From Chryseobacterium sp. W4I1 (GTDB taxonomy: Bacteria > Bacteroidota > Bacteroidia > Flavobacteriales > Weeksellaceae): DNA of 64,000 nucleotides. Below, one piece after another: positions 1 through 9,520 of this stretch. Where the stretch lies: positions 1,674,001 through 1,738,000 of the forward strand of contig NZ_JAUSXQ010000001.1 in assembly GCF_030816115.1 (NCBI RefSeq), read 5' to 3'. Every line of letters starts with the position of its first letter. Position 1 is the first letter of the stretch. The position numbers and the translations under genes are program-made. Below the pieces are notes generated by a model, which saw only the letters and a list, made by a program, of their open reading frames with translations, was not told the DNA's origin and searched no databases.

Positions 1-771
1 TTATTAAAAAATGAGAATTTCTTTTTATTTGAAGGCGAAAACTATAAAAATCCTGAAAATGAAAACAGGGTAGGAATTATTGCTTCTATTGAAAATGCAT
101 CCGGTTTTTGTGGAGAAGAGGACACTCTGGATTCAGGATTCAAAAAACTGGAAGCGATTATTGAAAAAACACAGAAGATCTTTTATTTAGGAATAACACA
201 TCACACTGAAAATCGCTTTGGAGGGGGAAACAATTCCACAGCCGGACTGAAAGAAGACGGAAAAGTCCTGCTTGATTATATTTCAGATAAAAATATACCG
301 ATTGACCTTGCCCACACCAGTGACCAGCTGGCATACGGAATTCTTAATTATGTAGACCAGAGAAACTACAACATACCGATTATTGCAAGCCACTCCAACT
401 ACAGGAATATTCATGATAAAAACAGAAATCTTCCCGATGAGCTGGCCAAAGAAGTGATCAGACGAAAAGGCTTGATAGGAGTCAATTTTATCAGAAACTG
501 TGTAGATGACAAAAATCCTGAACTATTATATGAACATATCCGGTACGGATTGGATCTGGGAGGAGAAAATGCTGTTGCTTACGGTGCAGACTTCTTCTTT
601 TGCAAAAATCATCCGGATAAATCCCGCCATCCCATTTTCTTTGAAGGATATGATGATGCTTCTGCTTTCAACTCTGTTAACAGTAAGATTGAAAAGGAAT
701 TTTCTCCTGAAATTATGGAGAAGATAAGCCACAAAAATGTGTTGGACTTTATGGAAAGAATTAAACTTTAG
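1..771 (+). CDS. membrane dipeptidase (peptidase M19), 3' part
   Basis: The gene enters from the left edge in frame 1 and about 256 codons are visible. M19 enzymes are zinc-dependent dipeptidases of the renal dipeptidase type. Family hallmarks are visible: IDLAHTS (about residue 100 of the visible part), then IIASHSNYR followed by RNLPDE and GLIGVNF, a typical M19 core, and YGADFFF near the end. The N-terminal metal ligands lie outside the window. A strong hairpin follows the stop. No signal peptide can be judged because the start is missing. Confidence 0.85.
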   Translation, partial: LLKNENFFLFEGENYKNPENENRVGIIASIENASGFCGEEDTLDSGFKKLEAIIEKTQKIFYLGITHHTENRFGGGNNSTAGLKEDGKVLLDYISDKNIPIDLAHTSDQLAYGILNYVDQRNYNIPIIASHSNYRNIHDKNRNLPDELAKEVIRRKGLIGVNFIRNCVDDKNPELLYEHIRYGLDLGGENAVAYGADFFFCKNHPDKSRHPIFFEGYDDASAFNSVNSKIEKEFSPEIMEKISHKNVLDFMERIKL

Positions 772-790
772 ATAACTATTTTAGGAATAA

Positions 791-832
791 AAACAAGCTG
801 GTGACTAAGTTTTAGAAGCCACCAGCTTGTTT
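791..832. terminator. bidirectional intrinsic terminator
   Basis: A 13-bp perfect stem (arm AAACAAGCTGGTG) lies between the end of the dipeptidase and the convergent stop of the next gene at 832. It is flanked by A/T runs on both sides, so it can serve both genes. Confidence 0.75.
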
Positions 833-2376
833 CAGTTCTTTCTCTTATATCTTACTTTCTGCTTGATAATTTCTATTACATCCACATTTTTTACCTTAGA
901 TTTTACCCAGCCATGAATATCGATATAGAACAATGATCTTCTGTAATATTCATTTTTAGCAAAGCCTTCCAGTATTTCATTAAAAGCTTCAAATGACTTT
1001 TGTTTGTCATTTAAAACCAGATTGTTGATGTTTTTAAAGAATTCAATACTTTCAAAATGAAAGGCTTCCGGCTTTTTCATTTTCCGGGTAAATTTTAACG
1101 TTGAATTGATAAATTCATCATAATCTTCATCATTTCCGGACTCATATTTCGCCATTAAAATCAGGATTCTGGTATGGAATAAAAGATCCTCCTGGACATT
1201 TCCTTTACACTCCACAACCTTCATAGAATATTCTATTGATTTCTTAAAGTTTTTGCTTCCGAAAAACATGGCAGCCATTTTCAGATAAAGGATCATAAAG
1301 TGATGTTCATCAATCTTTTCCCTCAGCCTTTCCATCTTCAGTTCAATTTCAGGAATAAGCTTTGTCCCTGTGAAGAATTCACCTTTTACAAAATGAATAT
1401 TCATGAGGGTATTGTAATGGGTGAGGAAGATAAGTGCCTGCAGGTTTTCGTTCTGTACAAAATTCTGGGAATTTACCATCGTGTTGAAATTTTTAAAGTT
1501 CTCCTCCAGGATATCAATGTTTCCATAAAGGAATAAAGTTTTCAGCAGATACGTGTTTCCCTTGATATACCATACCGGATGACTGATGATCATTTCTGGC
1601 TTTTTATGAAAGAGATCTACCCATTGATAGGCATATTTCAGGGTATACTTATAATCCTGTAGCAGTTGGTTTTTCCATACATGGGCTTTGTAATACCACA
1701 ACTTTTCTGTGAAGTTCAGCTTATTTAACGGTATTTTCTTGATCTGGGCATTGAAAATTTGCAAAACCTTTTCCCGGTCAGTATCATTTTTTACATAACC
1801 ATGAATCAGCATTTCACTGTACAGCTTCAGGGAAAGATTAGAAAGTTCTGTAGCATAATGATTTTGTCGGTTGATCTCTGTAGACTGTTCTATGAGCTCA
1901 TCTGCACGTCCTTCGATACTTCGGGTAATGAATTGTGATTCAATGACTTTTTCCAGATTGATGATTTCTGAAGCAATGCTTTTTTCATCTAATTCCAGAG
2001 CAGCCTGTTTAGCTTTATCCAATATTTTTAAAGCCTGCTTATAAAGCCCTTTCTGATAAAGGATAATAGAAAAATCAAGTTGTTCACGAAGCTGTATCCT
2101 GTAATTCTGATTGCTCGGATTCATTCGGAGGCTTACGAGGATCTGTTTATATAAATGAGCTTTCAGATTGGAAAGTTGCTGTTTCGTTGAAATCTTTTTA
2201 TCAATAATAATATTTTCATCGTACTCTTTCATCTTATCCAGTTCCGAAAAAAGGAGCAGAAATTTAGCATCGACATTAATTCCGAGACGATTCACATACA
2301 GTTTAAACTGACGCTTTTCTGAAGTGGTTAATGACTTAATCAGTATAAACAAAAAATCTTTCTGCAGTTCTGCCAT
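832..2376 (-). CDS. helical repeat protein of unknown function
   Basis: This 514-residue protein has no recognisable catalytic motif, signal peptide or membrane segment. It is Leu/Lys/Glu rich and reads as a run of amphipathic helices, for example around residues 110-150 (KGLYKQALKILDKAKQAAL) and 380-410, in the style of TPR-like solenoids. The N-terminus (MAELQKDFLFILIKSL) is of a type I associate with uncharacterised flavobacterial proteins; that is recollection, not proof. It is divergent from leuA, with about 145 bp between the starts. A role as a protein-binding scaffold is inference only. Confidence 0.6.
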   Translation of the reverse strand: MAELQKDFLFILIKSLTTSEKRQFKLYVNRLGINVDAKFLLLFSELDKMKEYDENIIIDKKISTKQQLSNLKAHLYKQILVSLRMNPSNQNYRIQLREQLDFSIILYQKGLYKQALKILDKAKQAALELDEKSIASEIINLEKVIESQFITRSIEGRADELIEQSTEINRQNHYATELSNLSLKLYSEMLIHGYVKNDTDREKVLQIFNAQIKKIPLNKLNFTEKLWYYKAHVWKNQLLQDYKYTLKYAYQWVDLFHKKPEMIISHPVWYIKGNTYLLKTLFLYGNIDILEENFKNFNTMVNSQNFVQNENLQALIFLTHYNTLMNIHFVKGEFFTGTKLIPEIELKMERLREKIDEHHFMILYLKMAAMFFGSKNFKKSIEYSMKVVECKGNVQEDLLFHTRILILMAKYESGNDEDYDEFINSTLKFTRKMKKPEAFHFESIEFFKNINNLVLNDKQKSFEAFNEILEGFAKNEYYRRSLFYIDIHGWVKSKVKNVDVIEIIKQKVRYKRKN

Positions 2377-2488
2377 TGTAAATTTATAAAATTTAAAATA
2401 TTGATTATTAAGTGATTGCGGCTATCATATCAGCTGTTGAATATTGTAATTTTCAGAAAAAATGAAAACGTAAAAATATTGTAAGCGG

Positions 2489-2496
2489 TAGTTTTG
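2489..2496 (+). promoter_or_regulatory. -7 element of the leu operon
   Basis: TAGTTTTG matches the Bacteroidota -7 consensus TAnnTTTG and ends 26 bp before the leuA ATG. No clear -33 TTG is seen at the usual spacing. No leucine-rich leader peptide or attenuator was found between it and leuA. Confidence 0.45.
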
Positions 2497-2522
2497 ATCA
2501 AAATTAAGTAAAAAACTTCATT

Positions 2523-3686
2523 ATGAATTCCGAAAAAATCGAAATTTTTGATACGACGCTGAGGGATGGGGAACAGGTCCCCGGATGTAAACTGAATACA
2601 AAGCAAAAACTTATTATAGCTGAAAGGCTTGATAAACTAGGGATTGACGTAATTGAAGCTGGTTTTCCGATTTCCAGTCCCGGAGATTTTGAATCCGTTT
2701 CAGAAATTTCAAAATTGGTAAGGAATGCAACCGTTTGCGGATTGACAAGAGCCAATAAAAAAGACATTGATACGGCTGCTGAAGCCCTTAAATATGCAAA
2801 AAGACCTCGAATTCATACCGGGATCGGAACTTCTGATTCCCACATTCAATATAAATTCAACTCAACAAGGGAAGATATTCTGGAACGTGCTGTGGAAGCC
2901 GTAAAATATGCAAAGCGGTATGTGGAAGATGTGGAATTTTATGCAGAAGATGCAGGAAGAACAGATAATGCGTACCTGGCAAAGGTCTGCGAGGAAGTGA
3001 TAAAAGCTGGTGCAACTGTTCTTAATATCCCTGATACTACAGGGTATTGCCTTCCTGAGGAATACGGACAGAAAATAAAATACCTCAAAGAAAATGTAAA
3101 AGGTATTGAAAAAGCCATTCTCTCATGCCATTGCCATAATGATCTTGGATTGGCCACAGCCAATTCTATTGCAGGGGTCATCAACGGAGCCCGCCAGATC
3201 GAATGCACGATTAACGGATTGGGGGAAAGAGCCGGAAATACGGCCTTAGAAGAAGTCGTCATGATTTTAAAACAGCATAAGGATCTCAACTTACATACTG
3301 ATATCAATTCTAAAATGCTGAATGAGATGAGTCTTATGGTTTCAGATCTGATGGGAATGCCTGTACAGCCTAACAAAGCGATTGTAGGAGCCAATGCTTT
3401 TGCTCACAGCTCAGGGATTCACCAGGATGGCGTTATCAAAAACAGGGAGACTTATGAAATTATTGATCCTGAAGAAGTGGGAGTAAATGCTTCATCTATT
3501 ATCCTGACAGCTAGGAGCGGACGCTCTGCTTTGGCTTACCGTTTCAAACATATCGGCTACGAAATCACCAAAAATGAACTGGATTTCCTTTATCAGGAGT
3601 TTTTAAAGATCGCTGACAGGAAAAAAGAAGTGGTCAATGATGATCTCTACATGATGATGGAAACGTACAGTAGAAAAATAGGATAG
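2523..3686 (+). CDS. leuA: 2-isopropylmalate synthase
   Basis: Condenses acetyl-CoA with 2-oxoisovalerate, the first committed step of leucine synthesis. The HMGL-like TIM barrel is complete: [12 protein letters not shown] near the N-terminus (residues 9-20), the metal site [12 protein letters not shown] (about residue 200), and GLGERAGN. At 387 residues it ends soon after the catalytic and linker regions, so the C-terminal leucine-binding regulatory domain of the roughly 510-residue enzymes is absent. A homocitrate-synthase-like activity is possible from sequence alone, but the downstream leuCDB genes argue for LeuA. It is the first gene of the operon, 29 bp before leuC. Confidence 0.9.
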   Translation: MNSEKIEIFDTTLRDGEQVPGCKLNTKQKLIIAERLDKLGIDVIEAGFPISSPGDFESVSEISKLVRNATVCGLTRANKKDIDTAAEALKYAKRPRIHTGIGTSDSHIQYKFNSTREDILERAVEAVKYAKRYVEDVEFYAEDAGRTDNAYLAKVCEEVIKAGATVLNIPDTTGYCLPEEYGQKIKYLKENVKGIEKAILSCHCHNDLGLATANSIAGVINGARQIECTINGLGERAGNTALEEVVMILKQHKDLNLHTDINSKMLNEMSLMVSDLMGMPVQPNKAIVGANAFAHSSGIHQDGVIKNRETYEIIDPEEVGVNASSIILTARSGRSALAYRFKHIGYEITKNELDFLYQEFLKIADRKKEVVNDDLYMMMETYSRKIG

Positions 3687-3715
3687 TAATTGATTTAAAT
3701 CAGGGAAAATTGAAT

Positions 3716-5104
3716 ATGGATAATAATAAAAAGACACTTTTTGATAAAGTCTGGGATGCCCATGTTGTGGAAACTATTCCCGACGGGCCGCAGATCATTT
3801 ATATAGATAAACACTTAATTCATGAGGTGACCAGCCCTCAGGCTTTTGCGGAACTTGAAGCAAGAAATCTTGAAGTTTTCAGGCCAAATCAGATCGTTGC
3901 CACGGCAGATCATAATGTCCCTACTATCAATCAGGAACTGCCGATCCGTGATGAATTGTCAAGAAATCAAGTCGAGCAGCTTACAGAAAACTGTAAAAAA
4001 AATAATATTGAATTATTTGGATTAGGCCATCAGTATCAGGGGATCGTACATATTATTGCCCCAGAATTGGGAATTACTCAGCCGGGAATGAGTATTGTAT
4101 GCGGAGACAGCCATACCTCTACACACGGAGCATTTGGAGCGATAGCATTTGGTATTGGAACCAGCCAGGTGGCACAGGTTTTTGCAAGCCAATGTCTTTT
4201 ACTGAATAAACCTAAGTCTATGAGAATTACGGTCAATGGAAAACTAAATGAGAACGTTCAGTCCAAAGATGTAATCCTATACATTATTTCAAAAATTGGG
4301 ACTGATGGCGGAACAGGTTATTTCTGTGAATATGCAGGCAGTGTATTTGAAGAGATGTCGATGGAAGGCAGGATGACGGTCTGTAATATGAGCATTGAGA
4401 TGGGTGCCCGAGGCGGAATGATTGCTCCTGATACCACAACATTTGACTATGTAAAAGGTAAAATCTTCGCCCCACAGGGAGAAGAATGGGAAAATAAGCT
4501 GGCCTACTGGAAAACTCTGAAAACAGATGAAGGGGCTGTTTTTGATAAAGAACTGGAGTTTGATGCCTCAGAGATTTTTCCTATGATTACCTATGGAACC
4601 AATCCCGGAATGGGAATTTCAGTCCGTGAAAGTATTCCTGTTCCTCAGAATGAATCTGAAACAAAAGCTCTTCAGTATATGGGACTGGAAGCCGGACAGG
4701 GAGTTTCTGATGTGAAAGTAAATCATGTATTTATCGGAAGCTGTACGAATGGAAGGATAGAAGATTTCCGAACTGCAGCACAGTATATCAAAGGAAAAAA
4801 CAAGTCTGACAATGTGAATGCCTTGATCGTTCCGGGATCACAGCAGGTCGTAAAACAAATCTATGAAGAGGGACTGGATAAAATTTTCAATGATGCAGGG
4901 TTCCAGATTCGTCAGCCCGGATGTTCCGCTTGTCTCGCCATGAATGATGACAAAATTCCAGAGGGAGAATATTGTGTTTCCACTTCAAACAGGAATTTTG
5001 AAGGCAGGCAGGGACAGGGTGCGAGAACTATTCTTGCCAGTCCGCTCACCGCGGCGAAAGCAGCCATTGAAGGAAGAATTTCAGCTTTTGAAAATTTAAA
5101 CTAA
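3716..5104 (+). CDS. leuC: 3-isopropylmalate dehydratase large subunit
   Basis: The large subunit of isopropylmalate isomerase, an aconitase-family [4Fe-4S] enzyme working with LeuD. The cluster cysteines are visible in IGSCTNGR and [10 protein letters not shown], and the substrate region shows GDSHTSTHG. Length (462 residues) is normal. A TTG six bases upstream (3710) is in frame, but ATG 3716 (MDNNKKTLF) is preferred because it is preceded by AGGGAAA and family members start at about this point. leuD follows after 16 bp. Confidence 0.93.
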   Translation: MDNNKKTLFDKVWDAHVVETIPDGPQIIYIDKHLIHEVTSPQAFAELEARNLEVFRPNQIVATADHNVPTINQELPIRDELSRNQVEQLTENCKKNNIELFGLGHQYQGIVHIIAPELGITQPGMSIVCGDSHTSTHGAFGAIAFGIGTSQVAQVFASQCLLLNKPKSMRITVNGKLNENVQSKDVILYIISKIGTDGGTGYFCEYAGSVFEEMSMEGRMTVCNMSIEMGARGGMIAPDTTTFDYVKGKIFAPQGEEWENKLAYWKTLKTDEGAVFDKELEFDASEIFPMITYGTNPGMGISVRESIPVPQNESETKALQYMGLEAGQGVSDVKVNHVFIGSCTNGRIEDFRTAAQYIKGKNKSDNVNALIVPGSQQVVKQIYEEGLDKIFNDAGFQIRQPGCSACLAMNDDKIPEGEYCVSTSNRNFEGRQGQGARTILASPLTAAKAAIEGRISAFENLN

Positions 5105-5120
5105 AGAGATCACAAAACAA

Positions 5121-5726
5121 ATGCAAAAATTAACGCTTATAAAATCCCGTGCAGTACCATTGCCGGCAGAAAATATAGACACAGACCAGATCATTCCCGC
5201 AAGATTCCTGAAAAGTATAGACAGAAAAGGGTTTGGGGAAAATCTTTTCAGAGACTGGAGGTTTAATATTCATACAGGAGAACCCAATCCGGATTTTGTT
5301 CTTAACCATGCCGAATACAGCGGTGAAATCCTGGTTGCCGGAAATAATTTCGGATGTGGCAGCAGCAGGGAACATGCAGCCTGGTCTTTGACGGATTATG
5401 GTTTTAAAGTGATCATTTCAAGCTATTTCGCGGATATTTTTAAAGGAAATGCTCTGAATAACGGGCTGCTTCCTGTCAAAGTTTCGGATAACTTTTTAAA
5501 AGAAATTCTGGAAAATATTACGAAAAAACCGGATTCTGAAATTGTTGTAGATGTGGAACAGCAGACGGTAACCTTTAACGGATTCACAGAAACATTTGAG
5601 CTGGATTCTTATAAAAAAATATGTCTGATCAACGGTTATGATGATATTGATTTTTTAATCAGCAGAAAACAGGCAATAAAACAATTTGAACAAAAAACAC
5701 AAAAGTATGAGCAGCAGTTATTTTAA
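5121..5726 (+). CDS. leuD: 3-isopropylmalate dehydratase small subunit
   Basis: The small swivelling subunit of isopropylmalate isomerase. The signatures are [12 protein letters not shown] near the N-terminus and [13 protein letters not shown] in the middle. At 201 residues it has the length of the bacterial LeuD type. Its last 20 bases overlap the start of leuB in another frame, which suggests translational coupling. Confidence 0.93.
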   Translation: MQKLTLIKSRAVPLPAENIDTDQIIPARFLKSIDRKGFGENLFRDWRFNIHTGEPNPDFVLNHAEYSGEILVAGNNFGCGSSREHAAWSLTDYGFKVIISSYFADIFKGNALNNGLLPVKVSDNFLKEILENITKKPDSEIVVDVEQQTVTFNGFTETFELDSYKKICLINGYDDIDFLISRKQAIKQFEQKTQKYEQQLF

Positions 5727-6831
5727 AATAGCGGTTCTTTCCGGAGACGGGATCGGCCCGGAGGTTGTCAATGAAAGTTTGAAGGTATTGGATGCAGTGT
5801 CCGAAGTTTTTAGCTGCAGGTTTCAATATTCCTATGGATTAATGGGCGCTGAAGCGATCTTTAAAACAGGAGATCCGCTGCCTGATGAAACCCTGAGAAT
5901 CTGCAAAGATTCTGATGCTGTTCTGTTCGGTGCCATTGGAGATCCTTTTTTTGATAACAATCCGGATGCTAAAGTAAGACCTGAACAGGGACTTCTGAAG
6001 CTGCGCAAGGAGCTGGGACTTTATGCGAATATCAGACCTCTTAAAACTTATCCTTCACTGATTGAAAAAAGTCCTTTGAAAAGAGAAATCATCGAGGGAA
6101 CAGATATTCAGATTTTCAGAGAACTGGTGAGCGGTATTTATTTCGGTGAAAAATTTACAGATCCGGATGGAAAATACGCTTATGATGTGTGCAAATACAG
6201 TAAAGAAGATATTATTCCCATTGCGCACATGGCTTTTAAAGAAGCTGAAAAAAGGAAAAAGAAGCTTACATTAATTGATAAGGCCAATGTTTTGGATACT
6301 TCCAGACTCTGGAGAAAAACCTGCCAGGAGATTGCCCCTCAATATCCTGATGTAAAGCTGGATTATATATTTGTAGATAATGCAGCCATGCAGCTGGTTC
6401 TTAATCCAAAACAGTTTGACGTCATTCTGACTGAGAATATGTTCGGGGATATTATTTCTGATGAAGCCAGTGTGATCGGTGGATCTATCGGACTTCTTCC
6501 TTCTGCATCGATAGGTGAAGAGAATGCTTTATTTGAGCCTATTCACGGATCTTATCCTCAGGCTAAGGGGAAAGGTATTGCCAATCCTGTAGCATCTATC
6601 CTGAGTACGGCTATGATGCTTGATTATCTTGAACTTCATGAAGCTGCTGATAAACTGAGAAGGGCAGTGGAGCATGCTATAGAAAACAAATATGTTACGG
6701 TAGATCTTAATTCTCAACAGCATTATTCAACAAGTGAAGTAGGAAATTTTATCGCAGATTACATTAAATATTCTGAAAAATCATATTACAATTTTGAAAA
6801 TATCAAGATCGGTAAATCTACGATCGTATAA
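5707..6831 (+). CDS. leuB: 3-isopropylmalate dehydrogenase
   Basis: NAD-dependent oxidative decarboxylation of 3-isopropylmalate, the third step of the leucine pathway. Motifs are [13 protein letters not shown] at the N-terminus, the metal/substrate region [12 protein letters not shown], and GLLPSAS. The open frame extends upstream to a TTG at 5686, but ATG 5707 ([15 protein letters not shown]) places the first beta strand at the usual distance and is chosen. This gives 374 residues. It is the last gene of the operon; a hairpin terminator follows at 6865. Confidence 0.93.
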   Translation: MSSSYFKIAVLSGDGIGPEVVNESLKVLDAVSEVFSCRFQYSYGLMGAEAIFKTGDPLPDETLRICKDSDAVLFGAIGDPFFDNNPDAKVRPEQGLLKLRKELGLYANIRPLKTYPSLIEKSPLKREIIEGTDIQIFRELVSGIYFGEKFTDPDGKYAYDVCKYSKEDIIPIAHMAFKEAEKRKKKLTLIDKANVLDTSRLWRKTCQEIAPQYPDVKLDYIFVDNAAMQLVLNPKQFDVILTENMFGDIISDEASVIGGSIGLLPSASIGEENALFEPIHGSYPQAKGKGIANPVASILSTAMMLDYLELHEAADKLRRAVEHAIENKYVTVDLNSQQHYSTSEVGNFIADYIKYSEKSYYNFENIKIGKSTIV

Positions 6832-6864
6832 ATAAAATCAGTCCATATAATAATAAGTAGAAAG

Positions 6865-6896
6865 GAAGGTCCTGTCTCAGCTTGAGCAGGGCCTTT
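6865..6896 (+). terminator. leu operon terminator
   Basis: A stem with arms AAGGTCCTG and CAGGGCCTT (with inner CTCA/TGAG pairing) is followed by TTTTCGTTG about 35 bp after the leuB stop. Confidence 0.7.
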
Positions 6897-7039
6897 TCGT
6901 TGTGCCTTAGTATCCTGATCAAATCTTAAAATTCAAAATTATTTAACCAGAGTCCGGATTAAGAATATTAATATTCTACATTTGAAACTGGAAGTGGTAA
7001 TAGATCCTGGTCAAGAATAACGCTTGGAGACCTAACCAA

Positions 7040-7065
7040 AAGGTTCCACCCAATGAGTGAAACCT
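7040..7065 (-). terminator. terminator of the minus-strand thioredoxin/DUF4230 operon
   Basis: Arms AAGGTT and AACCTT, with further CAC/GTG pairing, lie just past the stop of the 61-residue gene at 7071. Read on the minus strand the stem is followed by TTTTGG. Confidence 0.6.
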
Positions 7066-7070
7066 TCTGC

Positions 7071-7256
7071 TTATTTTTTTGTATTATCCGTTTTTCCTGA
7101 TTTATTTTTGGAAGACTTCTGAACATCTTCTTTATCTATATCAGGCGGGTTGGTCTTGTCCGATGAAGCAGGAATATTTTGAAAATCTTCGTTCTGCTTT
7201 TTGGTTTCTGCCGAATTTGCAGATTCTTTCTTTTTGTTATCTCCTTTTGAATCCAT
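7071..7256 (-). CDS. small disordered lysine-rich protein
   Basis: A 61-residue protein built almost only of Lys, Ser, Asp, Asn, Glu and Thr (MDSKGDNKKKES... ending TDNTKK). It has no cysteine and no hydrophobic stretch, so it is likely intrinsically disordered. It starts with ATG 12 bp after the DUF4230 stop and ends just before the operon terminator, so it is placed as the last gene of that operon. Function is unknown. The clean operon position argues that it is real, but short low-complexity frames of this kind can be fortuitous. Confidence 0.5.
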   Translation of the reverse strand: MDSKGDNKKKESANSAETKKQNEDFQNIPASSDKTNPPDIDKEDVQKSSKNKSGKTDNTKK

Positions 7257-7268
7257 AGCTTTATATTT

Positions 7269-7877
7269 TTAGAGTCCTAAAACACCGATTTTACCGGTTT
7301 TGTCTTCTATAGTATAATTCAAAGCTTTTGCCAAAACGAAAATATGGTCAAGATTTTCCATTAATTGTTTGCGGCCTTCTGTTCTCAACTGGTTTTGATC
7401 GATAGACTTAATCGCAGTTTCTTTAGCTTTCTGGCTCACATTTTTAATGTCTTTTTCTGAAATCCTGTTGAAAAAAGAATCATCCAAAGACTGAATCTCC
7501 ACACTTGGCGTTATTCTTATGTCTGCATCAGGAAGCTCGGTAATGATCAGTTTTTTGTTGATAGAATCTACTTCCATCTTCATTTTATTTAAATCATAGG
7601 AAACCTGCGCATTGGTTTTGGTATACGTAATAATGCTATTGTTTGAAACTTCTTTTCCAAACACTTCGTAGCCCATTTTGGTTTTTTGCATGCTGGAAAT
7701 ATTCTGTTCCATGACTACCATCTTATTCATTCTGGAAATCTGGTTGGTCAGAATATAATAATCTGATTTTTCCGTTTTTCCGCCAAGATTTAAACAAGAT
7801 TTAAGCCCAAAGAACAGGATCAGCATTACCACAATTCCCGCTACAAATGATATGATTACTTTATAATTTTTCAACAC
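7269..7877 (-). CDS. DUF4230 domain protein, membrane-anchored
   Basis: A 202-residue protein with one N-terminal hydrophobic segment (about residues 7-27, IISFVAGIVVMLILFFGLK) and a soluble domain matching the DUF4230 pattern, including LTNQISRMNKMVVMEQN and a repeated beta-strand region ending in a helix with SQKAKETAIKSI. DUF4230 function is unknown. The start is taken as GTG at 7877, overlapping the last base of the preceding stop (TAGTG), with TTG 7874 as an alternative. It sits between the thioredoxin-like gene and the small basic protein in a tight minus-strand operon. Confidence 0.75.
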   Translation of the reverse strand: MLKNYKVIISFVAGIVVMLILFFGLKSCLNLGGKTEKSDYYILTNQISRMNKMVVMEQNISSMQKTKMGYEVFGKEVSNNSIITYTKTNAQVSYDLNKMKMEVDSINKKLIITELPDADIRITPSVEIQSLDDSFFNRISEKDIKNVSQKAKETAIKSIDQNQLRTEGRKQLMENLDHIFVLAKALNYTIEDKTGKIGVLGL

Positions 7878-8443
7878 TATTTGCCAAAAATTTCTTTGAT
7901 TACAGAACCGTCATCTTTTTTCACAATCTCAACCAGATCTCTTTCGATATATCCGGAAGTAGGCATTTCTATGATCCTTCCGATCTCCTTCCCGTATTTT
8001 TCTACGATAATGGTAGGGACTTTCTGGATGTTGTAACGAACTTCATCCCCGGTAGGAGATTCCTTTTTACGGTTCACCGCAATAATGGTCACCTTATTAT
8101 CAGGATACTTTAATTCCTCCAGAATTTTCATCAGTCTCGGGAAATCCCTGTGGCTGTCTTCGCACCAGGTTCCCATAAAAACAACAAGAGAATAGCTGGT
8201 AAACTTAGCTTTTCTCAGCTCAGTTATTGCTTTTTGGTCAATAGCATATTCATCATGCTCTTTCACGTACCAGTCTGCATAGGGAGCCTTAAGGAACTGT
8301 TCTTTAAACTGATTTCCCAAAAGCATTTTGCCGTCATTCTGGGTTTCCACTTCACGGTTCATCACCACTTTCTGGGCAGATAGCTGTTGGGAAGCTAACA
8401 TAATGCTTGAAACGGCAACAATATTGGTAATAAATTTTTTCAT
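7877..8443 (-). CDS. exported thioredoxin-fold protein with a CxxS site
   Basis: A 188-residue protein with a signal peptide (MKKFITNIVAVSSIML...LSAQ, cleavage near residue 23). The thioredoxin-like core reads VVFMGTWCEDSHRDFPR, with C94 and S97 where a CxxC is usual, and a cis-proline region VRYNIQKVPTIIV. With only one active-site cysteine it cannot act as an ordinary dithiol reductase; such proteins can be isomerase-like or bind mixed disulfides (inference). It begins 1 bp after the MazG-like stop, so the genes are co-transcribed. Confidence 0.75.
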   Translation of the reverse strand: MKKFITNIVAVSSIMLASQQLSAQKVVMNREVETQNDGKMLLGNQFKEQFLKAPYADWYVKEHDEYAIDQKAITELRKAKFTSYSLVVFMGTWCEDSHRDFPRLMKILEELKYPDNKVTIIAVNRKKESPTGDEVRYNIQKVPTIIVEKYGKEIGRIIEMPTSGYIERDLVEIVKKDDGSVIKEIFGK

Positions 8444-8444
8444 A

Positions 8445-8912
8445 TTATTTTTCGATAATTGTTTTCAGATCTGCAGGGGAGTAGTACTTGTTTTTAAGGA
8501 CTTTATGATCTGCTTTTCTGTACACATTAAATTTTTCTCCTGATTTTTCGTAAAAAGATTCTACTCCTTTTTCTTTATAGAATGCTACAGTTTCCTCTGC
8601 TTGTTGCTCATTATCGCAGGCTTTAGACATATTGGAACGCTGTACTTCGTTAAATAGTTCTACAAATTTACTGCCAAGTCCGAATTCCAGAACCGCACCG
8701 CTTAAAACATACTGCAGATCACACAGCGCATCAGCAATCTCCACGATATCATTGTCTGCAATCGCCTGTTTCAGCTCATTCAGTTCTTCCTGTAAAAGCT
8801 CAACTCTAAGGTTGCATCTTTCTGGCGAAGGAATCTGTGGGGTATCTAAAATAGGGGCTTTAAAAGTGGTGTGGAATTCTGCTACCTGGTTCAGACTGTC
8901 AATTTTATCCAT
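8445..8912 (-). CDS. MazG-like nucleotide pyrophosphohydrolase
   Basis: A 155-residue all-helical protein of the MazG / PRA-PH superfamily, which hydrolyses NTPs or dNTPs to monophosphate and pyrophosphate using Mg2+. The metal-binding pattern is visible as ELLQEELNELKQAI (EExxE) and EIADALCDLQYVL (ExxD). The substrate cannot be told from sequence. It is the first gene of the minus operon; a -7 element sits 19 bp upstream. The C-terminal 60 residues (FYKEKGVESFYEKSGEKFNV) follow the usual extension of this family in Bacteroidota. Confidence 0.8.
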   Translation of the reverse strand: MDKIDSLNQVAEFHTTFKAPILDTPQIPSPERCNLRVELLQEELNELKQAIADNDIVEIADALCDLQYVLSGAVLEFGLGSKFVELFNEVQRSNMSKACDNEQQAEETVAFYKEKGVESFYEKSGEKFNVYRKADHKVLKNKYYSPADLKTIIEK

Positions 8913-8930
8913 GAATTTTATTATTTACAG

Positions 8931-8938
8931 CAAAGATA
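8931..8938 (-). promoter_or_regulatory. -7 element of the MazG-like operon
   Basis: On the minus strand TATCTTTG matches TAnnTTTG and lies 18 bp before the ATG at 8912, implying a leader of about 12 nt. Confidence 0.5.
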
Positions 8939-8982
8939 GAAAACGATTTTGGAAAATTTATAATGCGCATCTATGTTTTACT

Positions 8983-9014
8983 AAAAATCCACAGCTTAAA
9001 AACGGTGGATTTTT
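8983..9014. terminator. intrinsic terminator, likely for the 9091 gene
   Basis: A 10-bp stem (AAAAATCCAC / GTGGATTTTT) with a 12-nt loop. Flanking T runs occur on both strands. It lies 76 bp past the stop of the minus-strand gene at 9091. Confidence 0.65.
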
Positions 9015-9090
9015 TTGTTTTGAAATTTTTCTGAATTGCTTTAAAATTTAAGGATATTTAAGATCATTCATTTTTTAATCTAACATACGA

Positions 9091-9510
9091 TTACTCCAAT
9101 TCTTCATATTTCCAGATCCCTGAAATACTTAAGACGGTAAGTCCCGGCTGTTTTTCTCCATAACTGAATACACAAAAATATTTTGAATGACAGGATTCAC
9201 ACCCGGTTCCAAAATATAATGTAGGCAGATCATTGAACGTTAATTCTCCAAAATGAAACATTTGCGGTGAAGTCCCGGTAACGATTTTGTTTTTTAATAA
9301 TTCATTTTTAGAGATTACTTTATCTTCATTATAGATCTGAAAGATAGGAAACCCCGATTTATAGGGAAATATTTCAATGGTATTCTGATGGCCACAATCA
9401 CAACAGGTAAACTGCGTTGTTGCACACGGAATAATATCATCATTGATGAAATTATTTTTCACTACAGAAACATGTTTTATAATGCTTATTTTTTTTGATA
9501 TTGAATACAT
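9091..9510 (-). CDS. hypothetical protein with two zinc-knuckle-like cysteine pairs
   Basis: 139 residues with no recognised family. Cysteines occur as CATTQFTCCDCGHQN (about residues 29-43) and CESCHSKYFC (about 103-112), which look like two half-sites of a zinc ribbon. The C-terminus carries a beta-rich stretch (FCVFSYGEKQPGLTVLSISGIW). The pattern suggests a small Zn-binding protein; function is unknown. The gene lies 10 bp after the lipoprotein gene on the same strand and is probably co-transcribed with it. Confidence 0.5.
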   Translation of the reverse strand: MYSISKKISIIKHVSVVKNNFINDDIIPCATTQFTCCDCGHQNTIEIFPYKSGFPIFQIYNEDKVISKNELLKNKIVTGTSPQMFHFGELTFNDLPTLYFGTGCESCHSKYFCVFSYGEKQPGLTVLSISGIWKYEELE

Positions 9511-9520
9511 CTGAACTTAT

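Noticed and set aside
2939..3394. 151-codon minus-strand open frame inside leuA
   Set aside because: It is the antisense shadow of a well-supported gene.
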